The notes: a model not told the origin generated them from the letters alone. A DNA stretch of 64,000 nt from Takakia lepidozioides (GCA_030704615.1 CM060732.1:8618001-8682000); one strand, 5' to 3'; shown: positions 32,545-45,105, counted from the stretch's first letter. Numbers and translations are program-made.

Positions 32545-35500
32545 AATGAAGAGAGTGAGGGGAATGGAGGATATCAGAGTGAAGAGCACCACGATTCTGC
32601 AGAAGCAAACAATTGCTACAGCGCAGATAGTGCAGCTGCTGAGGGAGTTACGATTGGAGGGGCTGCTACGCAAAGACTGGTCCGTGCATCATCAGCAGTA
32701 TATGATTCAATTTCTTCAGAACTTTGAGCCTCGGACGGGAGTTAACCAGGTGAGGGGAGAGTAGATATAGAAATTACTCCCCAGTACTTGCAGCAATTGT
32801 TTGATTTGCCATTTGGTCATGTGGATGTGGATGAGCACAGGGCAAGATTGCAGATAGGGAATTTGTTCCAAGAAGGGAGTTTCTTTAAGACTCAAGTTAC
32901 GCTTGTACCAAAGCCGAGTACCCAGGGCTCAGAGAAGTTGGCCAAATATTGAACGTTCTGTTTGCCATGAAACAGAACCAACAATATTTGAGTAGGTCAT
33001 TCACAGAGGAGATCCTGAAAGCTTTGAGGGGTGAGGATGTAGCTTGGGCAGAGTTAATGTACAATGGTCTGGTGGAAGAGATGAAGAGGTTACAGGGCAC
33101 TGCTGCTAAGTCTCCGATCATTGTGTCTGGTCCAGTCATTGCCCAAATCATTCTTGACTCTTGCATACTTGATACTCGAGAACGTAAGGAGATGGGAGTG
33201 TTTGAGGCAGTAACCACTGCAATTGAAGAGCAGGGCTCTTCACATAGTGAGGGTGGACTGGCAGGGCAACACCAGTCTAAGAGACAGAAGCGGGGTAAGA
33301 CTGTAGTGGCGGATCCACTGGCTTCACGGAAACCGCAAGATGATGTTTCCCAAGCTCTTATGCGGGATGGGGCACAGCAGCACAGAGGGCTATTATTATT
33401 GGAAGCATGGCCTTCGGAGAGGGAAGAGGAAGTCATTTTGGTACCACAGCCATCACAGCCAGTTGACTTAGTTGTCTCAGTTGTCTCAGAGGTTCCATAG
33501 TTAGAACATGTTGTGACACCACCCCCAATTGCTCTGGACGGAGAAAGGTTGGACATTCCCACTACAGAGCACGTCGTGGCAGAAATTGAGAAGGTGACCT
33601 TCTCTATGAAAACTCTGGCTTTGGTAAGGGAATCAGTGGTTCCAGAGGTGCAGAGTTTGTCCAGGGAATCCCCATGTTGTGCATGTATACCCACACCTGT
33701 GACGGAGGTACCAGGGGTAGAATATAGACACTGCAGCACCTGTGGAGGATGAGGTGGGATCTGGTGGGGCAATGGCATGAATGGTTGGTGAAGCATCACA
33801 TTGTGGAAGATCAGGGGGAACAGCAGCAAGTTCACCATGATGACCCCCAGCAGGCTATGCTTATGAGTTCCATAAGTAGGACACTCAGTTTGTTGGGCAC
33901 TTATGTGAAATCCCATGTTCCATCTACCCAATTGGCAGCTTTGAAGGAGGAGCTCAGGAAAGAGTTTGAACTCGATTGCAATGAGTGTGCTAACAAGGTA
34001 GATGATGAGGTCAATCTCAAGTTACAGCAAGAGTTGGAGGACACAAAGGCTGCCTTGCAGTTGGCTAAGGGACATTTGATTGAAGCAGGTCTCTCGAGTA
34101 GGACCAGTTGCATGAAGCACATAAGCAACAGTTATACCAATTACAGGTGAAGCATGAGGGCAAGTTGCAAGAAGTGAACGTACTACATACAGAGTTGGAG
34201 GCAGTACATCAGAGGATGACCATACAATGTGCTACACTAACAACTGCTCTAGAACAAACTGCATTAGAAGTTAACAGATAAGGGGAGAGATATATGATGG
34301 CAGAAGCTGAGATAATAGAGCAAAGGAAACTCATTGTTGATTTGCAAGCTACAATCTGTCGCAATGATAATACTTTCCAACAGTATAGACAGGTTGAGGT
34401 TGACTATGAGAGGTACATCCTTGGGTTGCAACAAACAGTCATGGTCAATAGAAATGAACTCTGTGTGGCTAACAAGGCTTGGAAGGAAGCCAATAATCTG
34501 GCTGCTGTCTATGCGGGCCTGGTTGAACCTCATGCAAAGCGCATAGAGGCTTTACAGCAGCAGTTAGATGTGTACAGACTCACGGAGGAGCAGACTCTCA
34601 GGGGTGCCACACAGGACTTGGTGGATAACACCTTATGCAGGTATGGTTAGCACAAGGGCCGGTAGAAGGCAAAGCACCAAGGAAGCTCACCCAGGGCGAG
34701 ATGAATGAGCTCAGATTGCAAGTGCAGAACATTGCCACAACTACTATAGACAATGTCTATAGTAGGATAGCGGAGCTACAGGAGGATGTGGAAGGCCTGC
34801 AGACTCAAGTGGATGACCTGAGTTCAAATATTGACAAGAGAGTCTTTGTTCCTGAGGAGCAGCTGATGGCTACTTATTTACATGCCAGGACTCTAATTTT
34901 TCAATCTTCTTTGCAGGGGGTGCAAGAGATGCCAGTAATAGAAGGGCCAGTAGTACCAATACCACAGCAGGTGCCTGTGCAGGTAGCTGACCCTGTTGCT
35001 ACTACAGCCAAACCACAGCCTGAGGTATGGGGGGATGCTGCTTTTAACCCTCCTAGGACTCCTGTTGCACGGGAGTACAGTCGAGCTATGATTATGCCCT
35101 TCAACCAAATTTCCATTGTGCTGGATTTGGCTTGGAAGGAATTTAGTCCTCCGTAGTCGTTGGCACATTACTACCGATCATGCGCATTTGTTTGCCGGTG
35201 ACCACTCGGACTAAGGTTCTTCCGAACAATCGACCCATTGAGGATCATCACTTTGCCAGGTACTGGTCTGAGGCAGGTACCATGCTGAAGGAATTAATTG
35301 CCTTCCAGGTTGTACATGGGTACATCTATACCAAGACCAAAGAGGTATCTAGTATTGTCATGGGCTGTGGATTATACTATGCTACTTGTTTTATGGCACG
35401 TTATCACATTGAGCAGCAGAAGATGCAATCACAATTTCTGAGTTATTCCAGTGGGGATTATTGGGTCTTACCTTCAGTGCCACCTCATATGTACCTATAT

Positions 35501-35909
35501 GATGCAAAAGTTATGATGCAGAAGGATTCCCAACTCGTTCATGTTTAATTCTGCTTGGAACAATTTGGCAACACAGAAATTCGGCCTTGAGGATATTTTC
35601 TTTAAGGGACATGAAGCCTGGAAATACTTACACTGTTCCAAAGTCATTGGCACACCTCTCACCTATACGGCTAAGGAGTTCAGGCTGTTCACTAATTTTG
35701 CTTGCAAGCGCTTACAGCAAGTTGTACAATTTAAACTTCCAGACATGGTGGGCCTACATTGTATGCCATGCAGGATTCCCGAGAAGCCACTTAAAGTTTG
35801 GCCGTTAATACACCTAAGGGGGGACGAGGATTCTGATACTATTGTTTCTTCAGCGGACTCTTTTGACATGGCAGAGGACTATGCACTCCAGATGGCAGAG
35901 AAGAAATGA
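32545..35909 (+). pseudogene. Long coiled-coil ORF between integrase and 3' LTR
   Basis: Frames at 32,545-32,764, 32,949-33,500, 33,513-34,150, 34,294-34,650, 34,635-35,156, 35,180-35,548 and 35,541-35,909 form one product of about 1,100 residues. Its parts are a globular start (QYLQQLFDLPFGHVDVDEHR), a conserved patch (GEDVAWAELMYNGLVEEMKR, then PVIAQIILDSCIL), a proline/acidic hinge, and a long coiled coil (IIEQRKLIVDLQATICRNDN). A second globular region follows (MARYHIEQQKMQSQFL, LKELIAFQVVHGYIYTKTKE, KEFRLFTNFACKRLQQVVQF). It is conserved between the two copies, in the same strand as gag-pol. I recognise no enzyme. There is no signal peptide or membrane segment, so a structural or nucleic-acid-packaging role is more likely than envelope. 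Confidence 0.65.
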
Positions 35910-36113
35910 CGGGGATCTCCTATGCCTGAGAGGTTACCTCGTTATCAGCCAAAGGAGGGTCAGACATTTCCCGGTAGTGCTCAATCATCTCCATCAGCCA
36001 GTGACAGGACTCGGGCTCGCACATGGAGTCCTTCACGAGACTCTCACCGACAGAAGGGTGCTCGCTCACAAAGGTTTGCTGATCCCAAACAGTAAACCGT
36101 GTGGACACGGCTT

Positions 36114-36133
36114 TTTGAGAGGGGGAGGGGTAA
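36114..36133 (+). promoter_or_regulatory. Polypurine tract of the nested element
   Basis: GAGAGGGGGAGGGGTAA lies immediately before the 3' LTR; plus-strand DNA synthesis primes here. The minus copy has the complementary tract at 21,755-21,771. Confidence 0.75.
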
Positions 36134-37057
36134 TGTTAGAGGGCTGCTTGGGACTTAGACGCTTTTTACGGGTTCTGTGGGGTACCATTAATTTTTGCGT
36201 AGACTGAGACCAACAGGAGCCTAGGAAGTGGCAGGAGCAGGCTTTAGGGGGGTTACACAGCCCGTCACAGTCTATCACAGCCCGACACAACTTCACACAG
36301 CCCGACACAGCTTCACACAGTCCGACACAGCTTCGCACAGCCAGTCAAAGCCCGACACAGCTTTATACAACCCAACACAGCTTTACACAGCCAGTCACAG
36401 CTCAGCACAGCTTTACACAGTCTGTCACAGTACATGGGGAACAGTTATCATTGACAGGGAATGACTGTGTGGGAACGACATCTGTAGAGGGAACGTGTTA
36501 CTTCAGGGGTGACGGTTAGTTAGTTAGGTGGTTAGAACAGCTTGCGAGTAGATTAGGCAGAGCGGCAACAGGAAGGAGATCACATCTTGAGGAGGGCAAC
36601 TTGTTCAGGAGAGGAAGAGACGTAACGGAGAGTGAAAACAGTGAAGAGGAGATTATGACTTGAATGAGGCTTAGTTCATGCAAGCTGTAAAATTATACAG
36701 TAGGATAGAATAGAGACACCATGGCATAGGCATGATACATGATTAATCTTTAATCCGATACTGAATTGATACAAACATACTGTGTAGAGAGACACGAGAG
36801 AAGCTGTGGAATGAATGCATGATTAATTGGAACTTAGTAGATAATGAAGCAATCTGATGCTTCAGTATACACGGTAAGGTAAATTGATAACATGAAGGCA
36901 GGAAGGAATACAAATAGGAAGCACAACCATGATTCACTAGCTGCAGGTCATGACTGATTGTTGTGAGCGGGCTGAGTGCTTAGAGATATCCAACTCTTCT
37001 ATCTTGGAGTTTCCACCTCGGATAGCGAAGGGATGGGTGAGTAAAAGCCGCTCGACA
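36134..37057 (+). repeat. 3' LTR of the nested element
   Basis: 924 bp, TGTTAGAGGG...CTCGACA. It contains the CACAGCC/GACACAG minisatellite at 36,250-36,435, and a segment TTAGTTAGTTAGGTGGTTAG-like at 36,505-36,530 shared with the other copies. Confidence 0.9.
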
Positions 37058-38858
37058 ACCTGCTCTGTAGTGGGAATGTCCAACCCTTCTCTTTCCAGAG
37101 CCATAGGCTCTGGTGGAATCGCATGTACTAACTGAGGTACCTCTGAGACAATCGATTCAACTGGCTGTGATGGCTATGGTACCGAAGTGACTTCTTCTTC
37201 CCACTCCATAGGTCGTGCTTTTAGTAATAATAGCCCTCTGTGCTGCTGTGCCGCATCCTGCACAAGAGCTTGGGAAACATTATCTTGAGGCTTTCTTGAA
37301 GCCAGTGGATCCGCCACTACAGTCATACCCCTCTTCTGTCTCTTAGACTGGTGTTGCTCTGCTAGTCCACCCTCACTATGTGATGAACCCTGCTCCTCCA
37401 TTGCAGTGATTGTTGCCTCAAACACTCCCATCTCCTTACGTTCTCGCGCATCAAGTATGCAAGAGTCAAGAATAATCTGAGCAATGACTGGGCCAGACAG
37501 GATGATCGGAGACTTAGCAGCAGTGCCTTGTAACCTCTTCATCTCTTCCACCAGACCATTGTACATTAACTCTGCCCAAGCTACATCCTCTCCTCGCAAG
37601 GCTTTCAGTATCTCCTCTGTGAATGACCTGCTCAAATACTGTTGGTTCTGTTTCATGGCAAACAGAACGTCAGTATTTGGCCAACATCTCTGAGCCCTGG
37701 GTACTCGGCTTTGGTGCAAGCGTAACCTTGAGTCTTCTAGAAACTCCCTTCTAACAGATTCCTTATCTGCAATCTTGCCCTGTGCTCATCCACATCCACA
37801 TGACCCGATGGAAATTCGAACAATTGCTGCAGGTACTGGGGAGTAATTTCTATATCTATTCCCCTCACCTGGGTTACCCCCGTCCTAGGCTCAAAGTTCT
37901 GAAGAAATTGAAGCATATACTACCGATGATGCAAGGACCAGTCCTTGCGTAGCAGCCCCTCCAATCGTAACTCCCTCAGCAGCTGCACTGCCTGCGGTGT
38001 AGCAAATGTTTGCTTCTACAGTATCGTGGTGCTCTTCACCCTGATATCCTCCATTCCCCTCACTCTCTTCATTCTAGACAAACAAAAAGGCCTTGTTTGA
38101 AACAGCTGAAGAAAAGCTTGCAGGGTACAGAGCATAAAGGTATGGTTGGCACATAATGGAACAGGTAAGAGCGTGTAAGCATGTGGGGCTTGCAAGTATC
38201 GAGTGAGAGAGAATGTACTCTCAATTCGTTCGTCATTGCGCCACTGCGTGAGTAGTAAAGCGAGCGTGTAATCCGTTATATCCGCCATAGCTACAAAGCT
38301 ATAGCTTTGATTGCCCCTCCTGTCGAGACACGGGCTATTCGTAGCCACCCCGACTCTTCCGCTCATAACTCTTCCGATTTCTTGTTCTTGTTTCTTGGAA
38401 GGAACCACCTGCATGAAATTCTCGCTCCTGATTGGCTGTTGCCTGCATAGGTAACTTTTTAATTCTACCCCCTTCAGTGGACATTCCCACCTGGAATGTC
38501 CAGTAGGACAGCACATGTGGTAAAAATCCCTCTTTTCTGTACTCGGAAAGGGTTCCGTTACCCCTGCCCCGAATGCATTAATGGGCCCACAAATAGTTTT
38601 GGCTGATGTACCGGGTAGGTACTTTGACGGCCTGATTTGTTCTCTTGCATGATGATACCCACTTCTGCAATTTATGCACAGCGGTGTGCTTCGCCCTAGT
38701 GACCACGTGTTCGTTTTTAGACATGCCTCCGACTTCCCCTGTTTATGTGGCACATTCTCCGAGTTTGACTTCCAAACTTCTCTTTCACTTGACGGCCACT
38801 TTTCTGACGTTAACCCGCGTCCACCTGTCACTGACCCTATGGACTGTGTAACCCGCAT
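37058..38858 (-). pseudogene. Downstream ORF of the minus element, proximal part
   Basis: Minus-strand frames at 38,858-38,016 and 37,719-37,174 precede the nested insertion. The first (280 residues; MRVTQSIGSVTGGRGLTSEK, then SYSFVAMADITDYTLALLLT) spans the region after integrase and may be spacer plus the ORF start. The second matches the plus copy at 32,960-33,430, with YLSRSFTEEILKALRGEDVA and SPIILSGPVIAQIILDSCIL. The frame is cut at 37,058 by the nested element and resumes at 24,344. Confidence 0.65.
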
Positions 38859-39179
38859 GGGCTCTGTTGGGTTGTGACAGGCTGTGTCTAACTGTGGTGG
38901 ACTGTGATAGGCTGTGTGACACTGTGATGGGTTGTGATAGGCTGTGTGATGCTATGGTGGGCTGTGATAACTGTGCAAACACCCGTGTTCTCCGCTCAGG
39001 CCATACACATTCAGCTTTACGACAAGTGCTTCATGCTCTGTTGGTATTACCGGTGCAGCCCGTGACTGTGTCTGTGTTTCAATATGCAAATCGTGTTGCA
39101 GTGTATACCACTGTATCCTTTCAACTTATTGGCATTGACTCTTCCCCACATCTCTTTGTTAATGGTTTGTAACATGGCG

Positions 39180-40260
39180 GTGTTGTTATCATACATCTTC
39201 TGTATGACATAAGGTCATTTCCATGGTGATTTAAGCTTAGAAGCCTTAATCTTCCCCTTCTTCTGCAACCACAGAACCAAATCACCCGTCTTAAAAGTTT
39301 TCAGTTTACCTTCATCAAATTGATCCTTCCTCTTAATCTGAATTCTGGTCATGTTATTTGCTGCATCAGCACATACTTCATCTACATGGTATAATTTATG
39401 TTTCCTGACCTTAATTGAATCTTCCAATTCCATTCTCCTTCCCCATTCCGTTCTCATGGTAGGTAACAAGAACTCCACTGGAAGTAAAGCTTCCATACCA
39501 TAAACTAATTGGAATGGTGTATACTTAGTGGTGACTTTATATGAAGTCATGTATGACCACAAAGCCGTCAACAGCTTTGTATCCCAATCTGTTATGTTTG
39601 CATCGACTATCTTAGCCAAGATAGTACATAGTATTTTGTTGGTAGCCTCTGCCTGCCCATTACCCTGTGGGTAATAAGTTGTACTCTTCCTATGCACAAT
39701 CATGAACTCTTTAGTCAATAGTTCTATGGTCTCATTAATGAAGTGACTTCCCCGGTCACAAATAAATTCCAGGGGACAGCCAAATCTTGTAAGTATGTTC
39801 TCATACAGGAACCTTGCTGTGGACTTAGCTGTGTTGTCCCTCAGAGCTTTAGCTTCCACCCACTTTGTAGTATAATCAGTGGCTGTGATTATATACTTGT
39901 TATGTGTATTCTTGGCTGGTGGGTTAATTGGTCCAACAAAGTCTAGTCCCCATTTCTGAAATGGTTCAGTAGGCATCGTAGGATGCAAAGCCATCTTCCC
40001 AGATCTCTGCAATGGTCCTAGCCTCTGACACTCATCACAATTATTACAATACTTGTGTACATCCTTGAACAAAGTAGGCCACCAGTAACCTGCAAGTAGT
40101 ATCTTTCTACTGGTAGTCTCTTCTCCAAAATGACCTCCAGCCACTCCTTTATGAACTTCCTCCAAAACTTTATTTACTTCATGGTGGTACAAGCATCGTT
40201 TAAGTACTCCATCAGGTCCTAGTTTATACATTCTGCCCCCTACCATAGTATAAGGTAAAG
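39180..40260 (-). pseudogene. Integrase of the minus element
   Basis: 343 residues in one open frame (40,246-39,215). HHCC domain: [20 protein letters not shown], then [13 protein letters not shown]. Catalytic core: first Asp in [13 protein letters not shown], second in CDRGSHFINETIELL, Glu in QGNGQAEATNKIL after TYYPQ, i.e. an intact-looking D,D-35-E triad. The C-terminal strand-rich tail follows (KTGDLVLWLQKKGKIKASKL) and a stop sits at SPWK. This is the best preserved integrase in the window. A stop near 40,308 separates it from the RNase H frame. Confidence 0.88.
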
Positions 40261-40309
40261 CCTTGATAGCGATTCTCTTCCTCTGCTCCTTTCTATAACT
40301 AGGTGGGCA

Positions 40310-41854
40310 CTAACCATTAGTAAGGTAGTATCTGATTGGCCATTGCCAATCTAACCAGTCATCTGCACTTCCCTGCACCTCCACTTCAAACAAACTCGCA
40401 TCAGGTGGTTGGTCGTCTGCTCCTGTAGCGGGCTCTCCTGTTGATAGGCGTGACAAGTGATCTGCCACAAGATGCAAATGGCCAGGCTTGTAAACAACTT
40501 CAAACTCAAACTCGTGCAAGATTATTAACCACCTTGCTATCCTTCCACTTATCAAAGGCTTGTTCACCAAATAAATCAGAACCTGATGATCCACATAAAA
40601 CATAAACTTCCTTCCCAATAGGTAATGTCTGAATTTCTTGACTGCATAAATCATTGCCAGTGCTTCTCTTTCAGTTGTGCTATAGTTCCTTTCAGCACTG
40701 TTCATCAACCTGCTAGCATAGTACACAGGTGAATCTATGTTTCCTGTAACATTTTGGGCTAACACTGCTCCCAACACTTCTCCTGAGGCATCACAGTGAA
40801 CATGAAATACTACATGCCAATGAGGGTTAATCAACACAGGTGTAGTTGTTACTGACAATGTAAGTTCCTCAAAAGCCTGTTGACATTCAACTGTCCATGC
40901 AAACACTACATCTTTCTTCAGAAGCTTGCTCAATGGTGGTGTTATCTGTGCATACCGTCTGACAAATCTTCTATAATAACTGGTTTGTCCAAGGAATCTC
41001 CTTAGACTCTTAACATTTACTGGTGGTGGAGAGGCTTTAATGGCCTCTGTCTTTCTGGGATCCACAAGAAGTCCCCCTGAGTTCACACAGAAAGTACACT
41101 TCTCTGGATTCAGGCCCAAACCTCTCATCCTGCATCTGGCCAAACATAACTCCAATTTATGCAAGTGCTCATTCTTAGAGCTATACACACTGAAATCATC
41201 CAAGAATACCTGCATGAAATCATCCAGATACTCATGAAAAGATTCATTTATCACTCTCTGAAAGGCTGCTGGTGCATTACAAAGTCCAAAAGGCATGACT
41301 TTGTATGCATAAGCACCCCAGTCTGTGATGAAAGTTGTCTTTCCCTGGTCTTCTTCTGCCACTTGCACTTGATTATAACCACTGAAGCCATTCATGAATG
41401 AGTACATCTCATGACCTGACACAGTGTCCAATACCGCTTCTGTGAATGGCAAAGAGAAAGGATCTTTCTTCGTACTAGCATTCAACTTCTTATAGTTCAC
41501 ACAAACTCTTAGTTTACCATTCTTCTTGGGAACTATCACAATGGGTGACAACCAAGTTGTATACTCTATCGGGTATATAAACTTAGCCTCAGCCAACTTC
41601 TTGATCTCTTCCCCAACCTTCTGTGCATAGTTGGGATTCATTCTATACCTATCCTGTTTGATTGGTACTGACCCTGGTTCCAGTTCAATCTTATGCTGAC
41701 TGATCTCAGGTGGTATCCCTTTCAGATCCTCGTAGCTCCAAGCAAATACATCTCTGTATTTGATGAACAGACTCTTAGCTTCCTCAAAGAATTCTGGCTC
41801 CAAATCAGCCCCTACCTTCACCATCCTCGGTTCCCCTTCAGTTCCCACATTCAC
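40310..41854 (-). CDS. Reverse transcriptase-RNase H of the minus element
   Basis: 514 residues uninterrupted. After an N-terminal segment (FEEAKSLFIKYRDVFAWSYE) come the fingers (TTWLSPIVIVPKKNGKLRVC), VNYKKLNASTKKDPFSLPFT, MNGFSGYNQVQVAEEDQGKT, then PFGLCNAPAAFQRVINESFH and the active site VFLDDFSVYS near residues 220-230. The connection domain (LGQTSYYRRFVRRYAQITPP) and RNase H (VHCDASGEVLGAVLAQNVTG, STTEREALAMIYAVKKFRHY) follow. The FLDD variant and sequence style fit the Athila/Tat branch. A short deletion after NSGG removes the VLLGHIV segment seen in the nested copy. No upstream frame is joined, so it is expressed only as part of a now-broken polyprotein. Confidence 0.85.
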   Translation of the reverse strand: MNVGTEGEPRMVKVGADLEPEFFEEAKSLFIKYRDVFAWSYEDLKGIPPEISQHKIELEPGSVPIKQDRYRMNPNYAQKVGEEIKKLAEAKFIYPIEYTTWLSPIVIVPKKNGKLRVCVNYKKLNASTKKDPFSLPFTEAVLDTVSGHEMYSFMNGFSGYNQVQVAEEDQGKTTFITDWGAYAYKVMPFGLCNAPAAFQRVINESFHEYLDDFMQVFLDDFSVYSSKNEHLHKLELCLARCRMRGLGLNPEKCTFCVNSGGLLVDPRKTEAIKASPPPVNVKSLRRFLGQTSYYRRFVRRYAQITPPLSKLLKKDVVFAWTVECQQAFEELTLSVTTTPVLINPHWHVVFHVHCDASGEVLGAVLAQNVTGNIDSPVYYASRLMNSAERNYSTTEREALAMIYAVKKFRHYLLGRKFMFYVDHQVLIYLVNKPLISGRIARWLIILHEFEFEVVYKPGHLHLVADHLSRLSTGEPATGADDQPPDASLFEVEVQGSADDWLDWQWPIRYYLTNG

Positions 41855-42502
41855 TTATCTCACCTGCTCATCAGCTGTGATTGTCCAACCAGTCACCACT
41901 TCATCCTGTAAACCCACAGTGGCTGGTTCTTCTAGGATTTCCATTTCTCCCTCTCTTTCTTCATAGAAATGTGGTGGGTAGCTGCTTGTTTCACCCTCAA
42001 TTGGTGTTGTTGTCACTACACCACAGCAGATACCTTTTAAACAACTTAGGCCTTCCAATTGCATCTCTGCAACCTGCTCCCACTCTGGGTGTGCAGCGAG
42101 CAGGGTAGCTTCCTGCTCCTCATCAAGTCCTCCCCTCCAGTCATACTCCGTGACCCCTCGAGGTCTTCTCGTAGCAGGTAGTCTACTAGATTTCTTAGTG
42201 GTGATTTGTATCTTGTGCATCCCATCATGCACAGTTAGTAACTGGGAATTCCAGTCATGGGATACCCTGGCCTGTTTCAGCCACGGTCGACCCAGCAATA
42301 AGGAGTAAGCTTCCATGACTTCATCCATTTTCAACACAGTTACTGTGATCTTAAAGATCATCTTTTGAATCTGTATCTTAACTCCTCTTATCAATCCCAA
42401 TGGCTGTACACTTCTTTGATCTACCATTGTTACTGTAAATGGGGCTGGTTTCATGTTATTTAGACCAAGCTTCTGCCTTAATTGGTCTGTCATGATATTC
42501 AC
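41855..42502 (-). pseudogene. Protease C-terminal part and linker of the minus element
   Basis: Continues the gag-protease frame after one TGA at about 42,502 that interrupts IDGGS-VNIMTDQLRQKL. The rest of the protease fold (PFTVTMVDQRSVQPLGLIRG, then EAYSLLLGRPWLKQARVSHD with the typical GRPWL) is intact. A linker (YPPHFYEEREGEMEILEEPA) leads to a stop at 41,855 just before the reverse transcriptase. The LGRPWL motif is damaged in the nested copy (LLGRVAETG). Confidence 0.8.
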
Positions 42503-45084
42503 TCATGAGCCTCCATCTATCAGTACATCAGTCAAGTCTGTGCTTCCAATTCTCAATTGGATTACTGACATAGAATCATCAAAGTCCATGACAATTTCTC
42601 GCCCTTCTGGCTTCACATTATAACTGGTCACCTTGTTGTTCAGGTCTATGTTCCCTGTCACATGGGCAATTCGATTGATTGCTTGATACAGCCTGTGTCT
42701 ACAATAAGGTGCCACAGCCAATAGCTGTCTAATGGTAATCTCCGCTTTGGACTGGCATATTACTTCAGCCAAAGTCCCTTCATTACTCTGTATTTCTACA
42801 GCTTCTTTCTTCCCTTCATCCTCACTCACTTCCTCTTCTCTTTCAGAATCAGAGGAATCTGCCATAGGAATATCAGTACTCTTCTGCATTTCCTTTATGG
42901 TATCTGCCACTTCCTTGTGCAGTTCCTTCTCATCTCTCCAAGCCTCATCATCTTCAGGCACATCACTTCCATCTTCATTATCATCACCTTCCTCATCTAC
43001 TGGAGGTATTAATTTGGCTTTGCTTCTGGTTACTATCATTGTACTTACTTCTGGTACAACACATGGCCTAACCATGTGAGCTGCCACCACTGGCCCCTCA
43101 TTCACAAGAGCTCTCATCTCATTCTGGTGTCTGATCCAGAATGGACAGGCTGCCTTGCGATGTCCTGCCTGATTACAATAGTAACACAGTTCTTCCCCAT
43201 TAGGTCCTCGCCCTTGGTCTGTTCTGGGATTGTTTCTGTAATCCTGATTCCCTGGCTGGTAATTCCCCCTTGGATTAACCTGATAGTTGCCTCTGGAATT
43301 TCCTTGGTAATTCCCTCTTGGATTACCTCTCCCTTCCATGCCATTGTTATAACTACCAGGCCTACCATAGTGGTCCTGATCACTGTTTCTTCTTGGCTGG
43401 GGCTGCACTTGATGCACCCTTACTTGCCTAGGTTCTCTTGCAGCTGTCCTTCTGTTGTAGTAACAATTCTCAGTAGAATGGTTATCCATTTTACAGATAG
43501 TACAGTGTTTCTCCTTCATGTGGCATTCAGTGGTGGTATGGCCTTCATTCTGGCATTTTGCACACCAAACACCCTTCCTCCAATGTGTTGCAGCCTCTGT
43601 GGCATACTTCTTCAAGATTTCTTCTAATCTTTTCTCATAGTTATCCCTCTTCAACTTTTTCTTCCTCTTACTCTCCCTCTTAAGCTCTTGCTCTTCTTCC
43701 TCATCTGACTCATCCTCAGAGTCTTCATCATCCCTTTTCTCTCTCCTGTGCATTCCCAATTGCTCAATTCTGTTCGCTGTTTCAAATGCCTCCTCCACTG
43801 TATTATGGGGTAACATATCCACTTTTTTTTGCAACTCTGGTCTTAGTCCACTCACAAACCAAGTCTTCTGTAAACCTGGTGCTGGTACAGCAGCCAGCTT
43901 TTTCATCATCAATTCCATATTTTCCATGTACTCCTCAACAGTTTCATGCTTCTTTTGCTTTAACTGTTGTAAACTTCCATACACTTTATCCTCAGTTTTA
44001 TTTGTCCTGAACCTATTTCGGAATGCTGTATTTAAGCCATTCCAGGTTAAGAAATGATTATCAGGGAATCTTGCATACCATTCACTTGCTTTATTTATAA
44101 GTGAACAAGGAAATAGTCTCATCTTGGCATCATCGCCATTCTCATTGTTCACAATACACATGTGCTCAAATTGGTTAATGTGTACATCAGGATCCCCTTT
44201 TCCTGAATATATTGGAACAGGTGGTTTTTCCTGTGTTGGTTGTAACGCCATGTGTGGCCCTACCCCCTGCCCACTGACAGGTACTGGCCCCCTTGCTGGT
44301 GCTGGTCCTTGAGGACCTGTGGTAGTTGTGGTGGAACTTCCACCAAGTGCTCGCCCCTGAGCACTCCCTGCTACTGGCCTCACTATATTCACAGTATTCC
44401 CAGCTCTAGTTGCACTACTTTCCACACTCCCTGTCCCCCCAGAGCCAGATCCAGGCTGCCCGCCTGATCCCCCTGAGCCAACACCTTCGTTGGCCAGTGA
44501 TCCAAGTGCTCCATTTGATCCAGGTCCAACGGGTTGGGATGTCCTGGTTGTAGTCTCAACCTCAGCTGCTGGGTCTACTTCTTCATACTCTTCATCTTCC
44601 AATTTATTCTCCCTGTTTTCATCTTCCAAGTTTTGCCCTTGGGTTTCTTCTTCTTCACTCATGTAACTCAATTGCAATGGTGTTGGAGAGTTTGAACTCT
44701 CCGTTGGCTCTGCCACATCCTCTCCTCCTTCTTCGTCTTCCGTTTCAGAAACTGGAGTTCCTGCTTTTGGTGTTCCATGCCAACTCTTATCAAAGATTTC
44801 TGTCAAATCTTTTATCCAGGGATGTACCTCAAATCTTTCACCTCGTGGTTGATCTTCTTCCTGTACCAATTCCCTTAATCTTTCTTGCAAAGAAAAAGAA
44901 GGAGTGGCATCCAACTCTAGTTCTTCCGGTATGGGTGATGTAATCTATGATCTTAATGGTGTGAGAGGTCCAGATGATTCCCCTATGTCTATTCCTCTCT
45001 CCCAAAGATATGGATAATTAGCTTTCAGATAACTTTCTCTTTTTGCTGAATATCTCTGGAGTCTAGCTTCTCTTTCATCACTCA
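42503..45084 (-). pseudogene. gag-protease of the minus element
   Basis: The homologous start is at 45,084 (MSDEREARLQRYSAKRESYL). One TAG at about 44,947 splits it, leaving an 803-residue open frame from 44,914. Order: acidic N-terminus, Gly/Ser/Thr-rich linker, capsid (IYSGKGDPDVHINQFEHMCI; KASEWYARFPDNHFLTWNGL), a Lys/Glu-rich segment with a possible nuclear signal (RESKRKKKLKRDN), and three CCHC knuckles (CAKCQNEGHTTTEC, CTICKMDNHSTENC, CYYCNQAGHRKAAC). An Arg/Gly/Asn repeat (GNPRGNYQGNSRGNYQ), an acidic tract and the protease entry VLIDGGS follow. The three knuckles and RGNYQ repeat suggest strong RNA binding. Confidence 0.85.
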
Positions 45085-45105
45085 TGTCCCATGTCTTTCA
45101 TTTCT

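Larger units (their letters stand above)
24345..37057 (+). mobile_element. Nested Athila/Tat-like Ty3/gypsy element, both LTRs present
   Basis: A 12.7-kb element inserted in opposite orientation into a relative. It is bounded by LTRs starting TGTTAGAGGG and ending GCTCGACA. Flanks are ACCTC (24,340-24,344) and ACCTG (37,058-37,062), a 5-bp duplication with one mismatch (or 4 bp). Removing it rejoins the minus element's downstream ORF at the sequence expected from the plus copy. Internal order is primer-binding site, pre-gag ORF, gag-protease, RT-RNase H, integrase, CACAGCC array, coiled-coil ORF, polypurine tract. Its coding frames are more broken than those of the older host copy on the other side, although the nested copy must be the later insertion. 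Confidence 0.88.

Noticed and set aside
32897-33931. 344-codon open frame on the minus strand
   Set aside because: It lies antisense to the coiled-coil ORF of the nested element, which is conserved in the other copy on the sense strand; the antisense frame follows from its codon bias.
32545-35909. Envelope gene of an endogenous retrovirus
   Set aside because: No signal peptide, transmembrane segment or furin-type site is visible; the coiled coil is flanked by hydrophilic globular sequence.
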